A stretch of DNA of 64,000 nt from Planctomycetota bacterium (lineage in GTDB: Bacteria; Planctomycetota; Planctomycetia; Gemmatales; Gemmataceae): the NCBI GenBank assembly GCA_016195405.1, contig JACPZP010000015.1, positions 1 to 64,000 of the forward strand, read 5' to 3'. The first letter of the stretch is position 1. Each line of letters starts with the position of its first letter. The notes beneath the pieces were generated by a model. It was not told the DNA's origin, ran no database searches, and saw nothing but the letters and a program-made list of their open reading frames with translations. This document shows, piece after piece, positions 1 through 7,714 of the stretch. Made by a program: the position numbers and the translations under genes.

Positions 1-114
1 GCCGTACTCCTCTGGTGCGGTGCAGCAATCGCGTTGTTCTCAAGTCTTACCCTTGCAATCGCTATTGCGATTTTCGCACTTGCAGTAACGGCCATTTATT
101 TCGTAGCGCGTTGA
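1..114 (+). CDS. C-terminal end of a membrane protein (partial)
   Basis: The first frame is open from the left edge to a TGA at 112-114. It encodes about 37 strongly hydrophobic residues (Ala, Ile, Leu, Val and Phe, ending YFVAR), which looks like one or two transmembrane segments at the C-terminus of a protein that starts outside the window. No start codon or family motif is visible, so function cannot be assigned. A GC-rich hairpin follows at 126-162. The call rests only on hydrophobicity and the open frame. Confidence 0.45.
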   Translation, partial: AVLLWCGAAIALFSSLTLAIAIAIFALAVTAIYFVAR

Positions 115-125
115 CTCACACTGAA

Positions 126-162
126 GCCCGGCGGCCCTTGGTTCAGGCACGAACGGCCGGGC
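126..162 (+). terminator. Possible terminator hairpin after the left-edge gene
   Basis: GCCCGGC (126-132) pairs with GCCGGGC (156-162) twelve bases after the stop codon of the left-edge frame. There is no T-run, so it could equally be a palindromic repeat. Confidence 0.3.
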
Positions 163-431
163 GCGTTCGGTCTACATTGCGGCAGTTTACCCACCGTCCG
201 GGGAGACCTCTGCACGCTGCGAAGGGTCCGGAATTCCCGCGTCACCATGGGCTGGACGGCACGTCTCTCCATGCGCTCACGCCTGTTGAGCGGCCGGTTT
301 CCCGGCTCGCGGGCCAGTCGTTGCCCGTTTCGTCTCGATCCCAATACTTTCGCTTCTTTGCTAACTCTTGAGCAATTCGGCCCGCAACAAGTCCACGATG
401 ATTGACGGTCCTACGTCGCGACTTTGAAAGA
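163..431. other. Intergenic, no gene recognised
   Basis: Open frames on both strands here are Arg/Pro/Ser-rich, lack ribosome binding sites and show no domain. Nothing else is seen. Confidence 0.4.
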
Positions 432-770
432 TCACGTCAACTCTTTGAGTTCAGCATAAGTAAGGCTCTTGCGGAACTCCGCCCCCACGACAAAAGAATC
501 ATTCCCTTGAGCCGCGCACCAAATCACATCAGCCGCGACCGTAATGCGGCAGTTCATCTCCGCGGTCTGCAAATCCACTTCTATTTCCTGGCCCGGTTCA
601 AGGCGCTCCTTGAGGCGCAACTGCACACCAGAAAGGGAGATGTTCAGAGCCGCCAGCGCCAAGTTGGGACCAAGGCCGAGAGTGCCTTTGCGGCAGTGGA
701 CAACGAGGTTCTTTTTTGACGGCCGGCGCGGATCCCTGCGCCGCTCCTTTTCAGGCTCGTTTGAAGTCAT
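432..770 (-). CDS. PilZ domain protein
   Basis: A 112-residue protein that is essentially one PilZ domain. The c-di-GMP-binding signatures are visible: an Arg-rich RxxxR stretch near the N-terminus (ERRRDPRRPSKKN) and the NISLSG motif about 30 residues later, matching the (D/N)xSxxG element. PilZ proteins bind cyclic di-GMP and transmit it to motility, adhesion or exopolysaccharide machinery. The ATG at 770 is chosen over an upstream start because GGAAAG lies just before it and the domain begins there. It stands alone, downstream of a tRNA fragment and a hairpin on the same strand. The domain call is firm; the output pathway is unknown. Confidence 0.85.
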   Translation of the reverse strand: MTSNEPEKERRRDPRRPSKKNLVVHCRKGTLGLGPNLALAALNISLSGVQLRLKERLEPGQEIEVDLQTAEMNCRITVAADVIWCAAQGNDSFVVGAEFRKSLTYAELKELT

Positions 771-863
771 GATCTCATTCTTTCCGGGCTCGATTGGTGC
801 GTGGAAATGAGTTGCAGCCCAAAGTCTGATTGTCCCCGAGGCGCTTGCGCCCGTCAACGAAAA

Positions 864-896
864 AGCCCGGCGGGGCTGCGTTCCAACCACCGGGCT
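864..896 (-). terminator. Rho-independent terminator-like hairpin
   Basis: On the minus strand AGCCCGG (896-890) pairs with CCGGGCT (870-864) and is followed by TTTT. It lies directly after the truncated tRNA. Confidence 0.6.
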
Positions 897-910
897 AGGG
901 AAATCTTTTT

Positions 911-949
911 GATTAGAAGTCCGTTGCTCTACCGCCGAGCTACGCCTCC
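911..949 (-). pseudogene. 5' half of a tRNA-Arg(TCT)
   Basis: Read on the minus strand, the sequence has a 7-nt acceptor strand GGAGGCG, a perfect D-stem GCTC/GAGC with a normal D-loop, the anticodon-stem strand ACGGA and the loop CTTCTAA (anticodon TCT, Arg). It then breaks off two bases into the 3' side of the anticodon stem. The T-arm and the 3' acceptor strand are absent; an A-rich stretch and a terminator-like hairpin follow. It cannot fold as a complete tRNA. It may be a scar of integration or deletion at a tRNA gene. Confidence 0.6.
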
Positions 950-983
950 GGACCTGGTTTCCGCCAAGTGTGCGATCTGCCCG

Positions 984-1784
984 TCATGAAAAATCGGCTT
1001 TGAGCGGGGCCCTGCGGTTGTCGATCCCGAACAGCGGCGCGAGCCGGGCGAAGATTTGGTCGACCTGGCCGAAACCGAGACGCAGAAGAAGCTGTTGGTC
1101 CTCGTTCAGGGCCTTGAATCGGGTCACCAGCTTTTCCCAAGCCTGATCGGTTTGCTGGAACTTGGCCTTCGCCTCGTCCTTGGATGCCTTGTTTTTTTGC
1201 GCGCTTTGCAGATCCGCGATGGATTGACGCAACGCTTTGAACTCCGCGTTCCAGGCGGGCAGAGAGGCTTGTTCATCGAAGACGAAGCGAACCAGGTTTT
1301 CGAGATTGCCGACACGATCCAAAATCACCAACGTTTGGCGATATGCGGCCTGGCCCTTGCGAGGGGCATTGTCGCCGCCGCCGGCAAGGGCGAACTGGAC
1401 ATCGTGATTGGCGCTGATGACCTGTTTGGCCATCATGCGCAAGGCGGGATCCCATTTTTCGAAGGCTTTCAGGTCGCCTAGGAGCGTTTCGAGCTTGCCG
1501 TCCATTTTGTCATAGGCGATGTAAAGGTCGTCGCGGGAAACCTGGCGCTTCACCTGCTGCTGAAAATAGATCAGGTCGTACATAATGCCGTTGGATTGCT
1601 GATAGATGCCGCGCCCGACGGACGGCGAAGGGCCGATAGTCACGAGTGACTGCTGGAACAAATCCAGCTTCGTCGACAGCTCGCGCCCAGCGGCGGTGAG
1701 GCCGGCGTAGTAATCGTTCTGTCCGCCGCCTTGACCCAGGCCGGCGGCGATGACAAATAAGATTCCTAGATGACTTAGTCCCAT
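984..1784 (-). CDS. Secreted protein of unknown function
   Basis: A 266-residue protein starting at an ATG preceded by CTGGAGC. A short signal peptide (MGLSHLGILFVIAAGLGQ) is followed by a mostly helical, charged mature part with heptad-like stretches (for example around QQQVKRQVSRDD and KNKASKDEAKAKFQQ), suggesting a helical bundle. No catalytic motif or family is recognised. It follows a Gly/Tyr/His-rich secreted protein in the same direction with a 65-bp gap and could be co-transcribed with it. The open frame extends further upstream, but that part is antisense shadow of the neighbouring repeat-rich gene. Confidence 0.7.
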   Translation of the reverse strand: MGLSHLGILFVIAAGLGQGGGQNDYYAGLTAAGRELSTKLDLFQQSLVTIGPSPSVGRGIYQQSNGIMYDLIYFQQQVKRQVSRDDLYIAYDKMDGKLETLLGDLKAFEKWDPALRMMAKQVISANHDVQFALAGGGDNAPRKGQAAYRQTLVILDRVGNLENLVRFVFDEQASLPAWNAEFKALRQSIADLQSAQKNKASKDEAKAKFQQTDQAWEKLVTRFKALNEDQQLLLRLGFGQVDQIFARLAPLFGIDNRRAPLKADFS

Positions 1785-1849
1785 AAGTGCGCTCCAGTTG
1801 AGGGCGGCCGGGGATGCCGGCCACTGCTTGAAGGGAGATTCGTCAACAA

Positions 1850-2149
1850 TCACCAACGACGATAGTATCCGTAATGATAGCCGCCGGACGGGTATCCGCC
1901 ATAATGATAGCCGCCGTAATGATACCCGCCGCCGCCGTAACCGCCATAGTGGTAGCCGCCGTAGTGGTACCCGCCATAGCCGCCGTAGCCGCCAGCGTGA
2001 AACCCCGTGGCGCCGTAGTGCGAGAAACCGGTGGCGGGACCATAGTGCGTGTAGCCGACATGATAGCCACCCCATGCGACAACGTTGGAAGGCGTCGCCA
2101 GCGCCAGCACGAGGACAGCAACTGCCAAAAACAGAGTCTTTTGCTTCAT
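1850..2149 (-). CDS. Gly/Tyr/His-rich secreted small protein
   Basis: A 99-residue protein with a clear signal peptide (MKQKTLFLAVAVLVLALA). The mature part is low complexity: about ten GGYHYGG-like units. The ATG at 2149 is preferred over the one at 2155 because AAGGAG is 7 nt upstream of it. Repetitive Gly/Tyr/His proteins are often structural or metal-binding surface proteins, but no function can be assigned. The underlying GCC/GTA-type repeats produce long spurious frames on the other strand. Confidence 0.7.
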   Translation of the reverse strand: MKQKTLFLAVAVLVLALATPSNVVAWGGYHVGYTHYGPATGFSHYGATGFHAGGYGGYGGYHYGGYHYGGYGGGGYHYGGYHYGGYPSGGYHYGYYRRW

Positions 2150-2319
2150 GGTCATTCTCCTTCAGCCTTGTGTAGCTCAGTTAGCAAGAATTCAGAGCGA
2201 TCAGATCAAGGAAGGCTCGTTGTGCCAGAAGGCCTTTCCAACCGACCCCCACCCCCCGACGAATCTGTTCGCTTCATCGTGTAAGTCTTTGTTGGCAAGT
2301 AATTTAAGTCAATTCTTCT

Positions 2320-2371
2320 CCATTGAATTGCGTCGCCAGGGGTGTGTGGGGGGTGGCGACACAACGAATTC
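2320..2371 (+). repeat. Conserved 52-bp hairpin element, copy 1
   Basis: This intergenic stretch is nearly identical, in inverted orientation, to 59013-59065 (about 4 differences). TTGCGTCGCCA and TGGCGACACAA form the arms, and the loop is G-rich (GGGGTGTGTGGGGGG). It lies between the start of the Gly/Tyr/His-rich gene and the end of the SnoaL-like gene. Confidence 0.75.
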
Positions 2372-2401
2372 ATACGAGTTCCACGATGTTTGGGTTAGGT
2401 T

Positions 2402-3301
2402 TCATTTCATGCGTTTCAACTTGATTTCCTTGCCGTCGGGGACAGCCACGCCGTCGACGCTTCGATCCGTTGATTGGAACGTGATGGTGTCCGCATCGAC
2501 GGGTCCGACGATGAGCGTGCCAGTCGCTTTTTTGCCGTCCTGAAGCACGGACTTGGTCTTAATGACCCAATTCTTGCCTACTTGCGATAACGTGCCTTCG
2601 CCGAATCCTCCAGTGGAATCGAACACCCAAGAACGAACCCGCTTGTCAACCGGGTCCCAACCGATCCATTGCTTGGCGCTGCCGACGGAGACATTATTGA
2701 CGGTGGCCATGAACGTAGCATTGATGAAGTTTTGATTCTCGGCCCAAGCGACGGAGAGGCGCTCCACGGTCCCCTTGTCCCCATCGCTTGCCCAATCGCC
2801 CATCGCCCACTCCAGGCCGCGGAGATGTTCGTAATTGCCCTGCGGCACATACGGCGAATCGCGAACGCTGCTCAACAGCCAATGTCCGTCTTTCTTGACG
2901 TGAACGATGGTGTAACGGGCCTGACTAGGCGCGCCGCCATCGGCAGGTATCACGGCCGTGACGCCGTCTTCGACGGCAACTTCCGGCGTGACGAAACGAA
3001 GCGCATGGCTGTCGATCCGGAGCTTCGCGCCTTTGTGCTCGGAGAAAAAGCCAGTGAACGTCTTCTCAATGGCATCGCGGCCCTTGAGGTTTTTGCCGCT
3101 TTGGTCGGTGTAGTCGCCATCGGACGTCCAGAACGCGGCCAGCGCTTTGGCGTTTCCCTTGTGAAAGGCGTCGATGAACGCTTCGGCGCTCTTGGCGATC
3201 GCCGCTTCCTCCTTGGGAGAGCCTTGCGCGGCGACCGGCTCGACGGCGACGCCGAGGCCTAGCGCGGGAGTAACCAGAAACCACAACAGATGCCTAATCA
3301 C
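2402..3301 (-). CDS. Secreted SnoaL-like (SgcJ/EcaC type) protein
   Basis: A 299-residue exported protein. After a signal peptide ending near VAAQ comes an NTF2/SnoaL-like alpha+beta domain (roughly residues 30-155) with the typical opening EEAAIAKSAEAFIDAF and ALAAFWTSDGDY, as in the SgcJ/EcaC (TIGR02246) family. A second beta-rich half (about 170-299) of unknown function follows. The start is a GTG at 3301 with AGGAG 7 nt upstream. It is paralogous to 19538-20470, which shares the same two-part architecture. Members of this fold bind small molecules or act as isomerases; the substrate is unknown. Confidence 0.75.
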   Translation of the reverse strand: MIRHLLWFLVTPALGLGVAVEPVAAQGSPKEEAAIAKSAEAFIDAFHKGNAKALAAFWTSDGDYTDQSGKNLKGRDAIEKTFTGFFSEHKGAKLRIDSHALRFVTPEVAVEDGVTAVIPADGGAPSQARYTIVHVKKDGHWLLSSVRDSPYVPQGNYEHLRGLEWAMGDWASDGDKGTVERLSVAWAENQNFINATFMATVNNVSVGSAKQWIGWDPVDKRVRSWVFDSTGGFGEGTLSQVGKNWVIKTKSVLQDGKKATGTLIVGPVDADTITFQSTDRSVDGVAVPDGKEIKLKRMK

Positions 3302-3335
3302 GGTGTGCTCCTTTCCAATGCTTTCACAGTACGAT

Positions 3336-3388
3336 GTGGCGGCGAGTTTCCAACTTGCCGATCCGACCGATTGGAAACCGGTCGCCAC
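3336..3388. repeat. REP-like palindrome
   Basis: Imperfect inverted repeat: TGGCGGCGAGTTTCCAA (3337-3353) against TTGGAAACCGGTCGCCA (3371-3387), three mismatches in 17. It fills the space between the SnoaL-like gene start and the PP2C gene end. Confidence 0.6.
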
Positions 3389-3395
3389 CATTCAC

Positions 3396-4328
3396 TCAGT
3401 GAGTTCTCAGTTGATACTCGGCCACTAGCGCGGTCACGTTGTCCTTGCCGCCACCTTCCAGGGCCAAATCCACCAGGGCTTGGCAGGCGGCCTGCGGCTC
3501 TCGAACTTTCCGCAACACGTCCGCGATGGCCGCATCGCCGGCCATTTCCGTCAGGCCGTCGGAGCAAAGCAAGACGCGATCGCCGCTCTCCAGAGGCAGG
3601 TGTTGAACCTGCGCTCGAAGACTCCCCGGAGTGCCCAAGAATTGCGTCAGGTAATGCCGCAAGCGGTTGGTGGCCGCCGCGGCAGGGCTGAGCGTGCCGG
3701 CGTCCACCATTTCTTGGGCGACTGTCATGTCGCGCGTCAGTTGGCGGAACTCGTCGTGGCGGAAAAGGTAAGCGCGCGAGTCGCCGATATGACAAAAGAC
3801 CAGGTCCAAGCCCAGGCTGCACGCCAGCGTCAGTGTCGTTCCCATGCCGGCCAAAGTCGGATCGTTCTCGGCCTGATGCAATAATTGATCGTTGATGTTC
3901 CGCAGCCGCTGCGCCATGCGGTGCATGACCACCTCGGTCAACTGGTCGTCCCGGCTCATGATCCAGTCGGGCGTCTTGACTACCAACTCGACGAGGCTTT
4001 CAATGGCGGAGCGGCTGGCGATTTCGCCGGCGGCCATTCCCCCCATGCCGTCGGCCACCAGCATGCCATAGCCGACTTCCTCGTGGCCGCCGCCGATTGG
4101 GTCGCCGGGCATGTTGGTCAGGAGAGTCCGCAGCGCGCGGCTGAAGCGCGCGATCACGAAATGATCCTCATTGTTGTCCCGAACCTTGCCTTGGTGCGAC
4201 AAGCCGCCGACACGGACGTCGACGAGCGCCGACGGTACACGCGGCGTTTGGATCTTGCGTTGTGCGTCCTGCAGGCAAAACTCAGCCGTATCCTTGGTGC
4301 TTTCCGACTTGGCGCTTTCCGAGATCAT
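3396..4328 (-). CDS. PP2C-family protein Ser/Thr phosphatase
   Basis: A 310-residue cytoplasmic phosphatase. The metal-binding and catalytic motifs are in order: VRDNNEDH near residue 50, VADGMGG near 92, GMGTT near 162, IGDSRAYL near 182, LLCSDGLTE and finally GGKDNVTALV. These supply the Asp residues that hold the two Mn/Mg ions. Length and motif order fit bacterial PP2C enzymes of the Stp/PrpC type, which reverse Ser/Thr kinase signalling; this window also encodes a Ser/Thr kinase. The ATG at 4328 follows AAGGGCGG. An LssY_C-domain gene lies 31 bp upstream in the same direction, so the two may be one operon. Confidence 0.9.
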   Translation of the reverse strand: MISESAKSESTKDTAEFCLQDAQRKIQTPRVPSALVDVRVGGLSHQGKVRDNNEDHFVIARFSRALRTLLTNMPGDPIGGGHEEVGYGMLVADGMGGMAAGEIASRSAIESLVELVVKTPDWIMSRDDQLTEVVMHRMAQRLRNINDQLLHQAENDPTLAGMGTTLTLACSLGLDLVFCHIGDSRAYLFRHDEFRQLTRDMTVAQEMVDAGTLSPAAAATNRLRHYLTQFLGTPGSLRAQVQHLPLESGDRVLLCSDGLTEMAGDAAIADVLRKVREPQAACQALVDLALEGGGKDNVTALVAEYQLRTH

Positions 4329-4359
4329 GGAGCACCGCCCTTCGGGATAATGCTTCGGC

Positions 4360-5094
4360 TCAATCGCGCTTGATGATACCAACATACAAATTCCCATCCG
4401 TGTGCCAGTGGTCTCCGCCGCCGTTGCGGCCTTCGCGGATCTTGTGAAAGCCATCGACGACGTACTTTCCCGCGAGGTCGTCGGTCTGTTCGAGAGTGCG
4501 GAACAAGTGGTCGCGCTCGGCATCGACGTTTCCGTCGATGTGATGCGTGATCTGGCCGGTCCGGTGACTAAGGCCGACGCGCTCGTCGAACGTCGCTGAG
4601 CCTACCCACACGGGCCGGTCATCGGGGTCGAGCTTTTCCGTTAGCCAAAAGCGGACATGATGGCGCTTGCGCGGATCGTTTCCGACTTGTTGCTCGAAAG
4701 CGAGATCCTGCTTGCGGCCGAAAAGAAAGAGGCTGCTGACAGGCGCCTCATCGTAGGATCGCTTGAGCACGCTAGCTTCGGCGATCTTTAGACTACTCCG
4801 CAAGGTGATCGGGTCGGCCGGATGCCATTTCGCCGCCAGCATGATCCGGATGACTTGCTCCTTCGCGCCGATGAGCGCCACGTTGAGCGGGTCGCCGGGG
4901 ATGCCGTCGGCCGCATAGGTGATACCGGGAACGTCTTCCAAGCTTGGGTGGCGCCTGCTGTAGTGTCGCCACAGCGCGGGCAAGAAGAGGTAGGCAAGGG
5001 CGCCGTAGAGCAGCAGCAATGTAACAAGGAGGACGGCCACTCGTTTCCGTACGCTCCAGCGCCGCGTCGGTGTGTGGACAGTCGAGTTGGCCAC
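4360..5094 (-). CDS. Membrane-anchored LssY C-terminal domain protein
   Basis: A 244-residue protein with one N-terminal transmembrane helix (residues 18-42) and then an LssY_C-like domain. Recognisable elements are GDPLNVALIG, KWHPADPITLRSSLKIA, DEAPVSSLFLFGR, QDLAFEQQ and RHHVRFWLT. The domain occurs alone or attached to PAP2/SNARE-type membrane domains; its biochemical role is not established. The start is a GTG at 5094 with AGGAG 7 nt upstream. A paralogue sits at 23346-24623. Divergent from the efflux lipoprotein gene. Confidence 0.8.
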   Translation of the reverse strand: MANSTVHTPTRRWSVRKRVAVLLVTLLLLYGALAYLFLPALWRHYSRRHPSLEDVPGITYAADGIPGDPLNVALIGAKEQVIRIMLAAKWHPADPITLRSSLKIAEASVLKRSYDEAPVSSLFLFGRKQDLAFEQQVGNDPRKRHHVRFWLTEKLDPDDRPVWVGSATFDERVGLSHRTGQITHHIDGNVDAERDHLFRTLEQTDDLAGKYVVDGFHKIREGRNGGGDHWHTDGNLYVGIIKRD

Positions 5095-5292
5095 AGGTTG
5101 GCTCCTTGGGGTTTAATTCACGGACCAAGCAAGTCACCGACCAGGCAAGCCGGGAGGCGCAGGAGAACTTCGCTGCTTCCTAAAGGGCCATTGTCGGGAC
5201 TCGCCGCTCAAGTGTCTCTGCGGAAAATACCGAAGATAACGAATACCCGGTTTATTCGGTCCCAATGCACGATCGGCCAGGGAGCCCCGTTC

Positions 5293-6906
5293 ATGAAAAA
5301 GTCGCTGGGCAAGCTTCGACTGGTCCGCCTTGGGCGGCCTGTGTTGGGCGTCTTGCTCGCCATGGCAACGTCGCTGGCGGTGTGCGGTTGCACGCCGTTC
5401 TCGGAATACGTCCGCAATGGATACAAGGTGGGCCCCAACTACGGCCGTCCGCCCGCACCGGTGGCCAAGGACTGGATCGACGCCAACGACGTTCGCGTTC
5501 GCAAGGAAGAAAACGAGCCGGCCAACTGGTGGACAGTCTTCAACGATCCGGTTCTCGATACCCTTGTTTGCCGCGTCTACCAGCAGAATCTCACGCTTCG
5601 TGAAGCGGGCTTCCTCGTGCTTGAGTCTCGGGCCAAGTACGGCATCGCGGTCGGCAGCCTTTTCCCGCAAGACCAGTTCGCCAAAGGAAGCTTCACCCAA
5701 ACAGGACTAAGCCGAAACGTCGTCAACCGTTCTGCAATCCCGCAGACTTTTTACAGCCAGTGGCAATTCGGCTTCGGGCTGGCCTGGGAGCTTGACTTCT
5801 GGGGTCGTTACCGCCGCGCCATTGAGTCCGCCGACGCGGACCTGGACGCCTCGGTCGAGAACTACGACGACGTTCTGGTTACTTTGATCGGCGACGTCGC
5901 CTCGACGTACGTGCAGCTGCGGACCTTCGAACAACAGCTGAAGTACGCTCAGACCAACGTGCAGTTACAGCGGACCACGCTCAAGATCGCCCAGGCCCGG
6001 TTTAAGGGCGGCCAGGCCACCGAACTCGACGTCGATCAGGCGACCAGCAACCTGGCCCAGACCGAAGCGCTCATTCCCCAGCTTGAAATCGACATCCGCA
6101 AAGCCAACGACCATTTGTGCCTGCTTCTCGGCATCGCTCCTGAAAACTTGCAAGCGATGCTCGGGAGCCGGCCCATTCCCGTCGCGCCGCCGGATGTCGC
6201 AATCGGCATTCCCGCCGATCTGGTTCGCCGCCGCCCCGACGTCCGCAGGGCCGAACGGGAGGCTGCCGCCCAATGTGCCAAGATCGGCGTCGCGGAGGCG
6301 GACTTCTACCCGGCCATCTCCATCACCGGCGCCTTTGGCTGGTCATCGCAGAGCTTCAGCGACCTGTTCTCCCCCGGCTCATTCGGCGGCACCATCGGGC
6401 CATCGTTCAAATGGCCTCTTCTCAACTATGGCCGCATTCTTAACAACGTCCGACTCCAGGAAGCCAGTTTCCAACGACTCGTGGCCAGCTACCAGAACAC
6501 GGTCCTCAAAGCTAACGTTGAGGTCGAGGACGGCTTGGTTACGTTCTTGAAGTCCCAACAGGAAGCCCGTTTCCTCGCTCAAAGCGTCGCGGCAGCGGAA
6601 AAGGCCGTCAAGACCGCCATCGCCCAGTACCAGAACGGGCTCGTTGATTTCAATCGCGTCGCCCTCTTGGAGCAAAACCTCGTCAGCCAGCAAAGTCAGC
6701 TTGCCCAGTCGCAGGGACAAATCGGACTCGGCTTGATCCAGACTTACCGGGCGCTCGGCGGCGGCTGGCAGATTCGCCAGACCGGCTGCACCCCCGGCGA
6801 TGTGCCTGCGGAGAGCGTCCCGCAACCGCCGCGGGCGCTGCCCCCGGCTCAAGCTCGGCTCGGCATGCCGCTAAGCACGCAGCCGACACTCAACGTCGAG
6901 GAATAG
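5293..6906 (+). CDS. RND efflux outer-membrane lipoprotein (NodT/OprM family)
   Basis: A 537-residue outer-membrane channel of a tripartite efflux system. A signal peptide ends in a lipobox with lipidated Cys33 (AVCGC). VGPNYGRP and NWWTVFNDPVLD follow, typical of NodT-family proteins, then two OEP repeats of long helices (for example QRTTLKIAQARFKGG and AIAQYQNGLVDFNRVALLEQ). The ATG at 5293 follows AGGGAG, although the frame is open well upstream. The stop is one base before the start of a Cys-rich secreted gene, implying coupling. No membrane-fusion or RND pump gene is nearby. Confidence 0.9.
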   Translation: MKKSLGKLRLVRLGRPVLGVLLAMATSLAVCGCTPFSEYVRNGYKVGPNYGRPPAPVAKDWIDANDVRVRKEENEPANWWTVFNDPVLDTLVCRVYQQNLTLREAGFLVLESRAKYGIAVGSLFPQDQFAKGSFTQTGLSRNVVNRSAIPQTFYSQWQFGFGLAWELDFWGRYRRAIESADADLDASVENYDDVLVTLIGDVASTYVQLRTFEQQLKYAQTNVQLQRTTLKIAQARFKGGQATELDVDQATSNLAQTEALIPQLEIDIRKANDHLCLLLGIAPENLQAMLGSRPIPVAPPDVAIGIPADLVRRRPDVRRAEREAAAQCAKIGVAEADFYPAISITGAFGWSSQSFSDLFSPGSFGGTIGPSFKWPLLNYGRILNNVRLQEASFQRLVASYQNTVLKANVEVEDGLVTFLKSQQEARFLAQSVAAAEKAVKTAIAQYQNGLVDFNRVALLEQNLVSQQSQLAQSQGQIGLGLIQTYRALGGGWQIRQTGCTPGDVPAESVPQPPRALPPAQARLGMPLSTQPTLNVEE

Positions 6907-6907
6907 C

Positions 6908-7243
6908 ATGAAGTCAAGTTACTTCCTTGCGTTGCTTTTGGGGTACATCGTGTGCTGTGATCGGAGCGCTGCGTCGGAGCCCTGGCGGAAATGCTTGCAA
7001 CGACGGCCGTGCTGTCCCACCTGCCCCGACATCTACACGTCCAAGCCCCTACCTTGCACCAAGCCGGCACGATATTGCGGGCCGAACGACTACTGTTCAA
7101 AGCCGCTGCCCGCCGTCTGCCCAATCCGCTGCGCTCTCCCCGACGATTACTGCGGCAAGCCGTTGCCCTGCGTGCCGCGTTGTTATCCGCCGTGGTACAC
7201 CTGCGCTCCGGATTGCGGCGAGCGGCGCTGCGTCGGCCGCTGA
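6908..7243 (+). CDS. Cys/Pro-rich secreted small protein
   Basis: A 111-residue protein with a signal peptide and a mature part carrying about 17 cysteines in short units such as DYCxKPLP (three to four copies: SKPLPCTKP, DYCSKPLP, DYCGKPLP). Spacing suggests a small disulfide-rich or metal-binding repeat protein in the periplasm or outer membrane. It starts one base after the stop of the efflux lipoprotein gene, so the pair is almost certainly co-translated. No characterised family is recognised. Confidence 0.75.
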   Translation: MKSSYFLALLLGYIVCCDRSAASEPWRKCLQRRPCCPTCPDIYTSKPLPCTKPARYCGPNDYCSKPLPAVCPIRCALPDDYCGKPLPCVPRCYPPWYTCAPDCGERRCVGR

Positions 7244-7266
7244 CGCCCCGGCGCTCGCCTGGTCGA

Positions 7267-7686
7267 TCATGGCAACTTCTTGCCGTTGACCGTTTTCACG
7301 CCGTCGTTGCTGACCACGCCGAGCACGAAGCGAAAGCCGTCGCGCAGATCGCGCGTGCCGAGGCCGAGAACTTCCAGGTTGCCGTTGTCGTCGAGCTTGG
7401 CGCCGGCCAAGCTGAGCTTGCTGCCCGACGAATAGACCGCCACAACGAGGAACTTGTCGAACTCGATCTTCGGCACGGCGTCTTCGATCTGCCATGCCTT
7501 CCAGATCTTCTCGAGCTGCTGGGCGCTCGTGACGGCCTCGGGACGGTCTTTCTGGAGCTTTTCATCCGTCACCGAGCCGCTCCAGGTCTTGACGACGAGG
7601 ACGTCTTTTTTCTGCGCGTGCGCCTCGGATGAGGCAAGCAGACCCGCGCTTAGTACGGCGAACAGAAAGCACGATTGTTTGAGCAT
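7267..7686 (-). CDS. Secreted protein of unknown function
   Basis: A 139-residue protein with a signal peptide ending near AHAQ. The mature domain is a compact alpha/beta sequence (VLVVKTWSGSV, EIFDKFLVVAVYSSGSKL-like strand, LGLGTRDLRDGFRFVLGVV). No active-site motif is seen. The gene runs tail to tail with the Cys-rich gene and follows a TIGR03066-like gene by 28 bp in the same direction. Confidence 0.7.
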   Translation of the reverse strand: MLKQSCFLFAVLSAGLLASSEAHAQKKDVLVVKTWSGSVTDEKLQKDRPEAVTSAQQLEKIWKAWQIEDAVPKIEFDKFLVVAVYSSGSKLSLAGAKLDDNGNLEVLGLGTRDLRDGFRFVLGVVSNDGVKTVNGKKLP

Positions 7687-7714
7687 TGCGGCACCTCAAT
7701 GGAGAGATTGTTTT

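Noticed and set aside
15-371. Plus-strand frame of 118 codons near the left edge
   Set aside because: Arg/Ser-rich, no ribosome binding site, no domain; the hydrophobic frame ending at 114 is more protein-like.
911-949. Complete tRNA gene
   Set aside because: T-arm and 3' acceptor strand are missing.
984-2075. Long frame starting at 2075
   Set aside because: Its first ~95 codons are antisense-phase shadow of the Gly/Tyr/His-rich gene; a signal peptide with Shine-Dalgarno starts at 1784.
4822-5292. N-terminal extension of the efflux lipoprotein
   Set aside because: Overlaps the divergent LssY_C gene; the lipoprotein signal and ribosome binding site fix the start at 5293.
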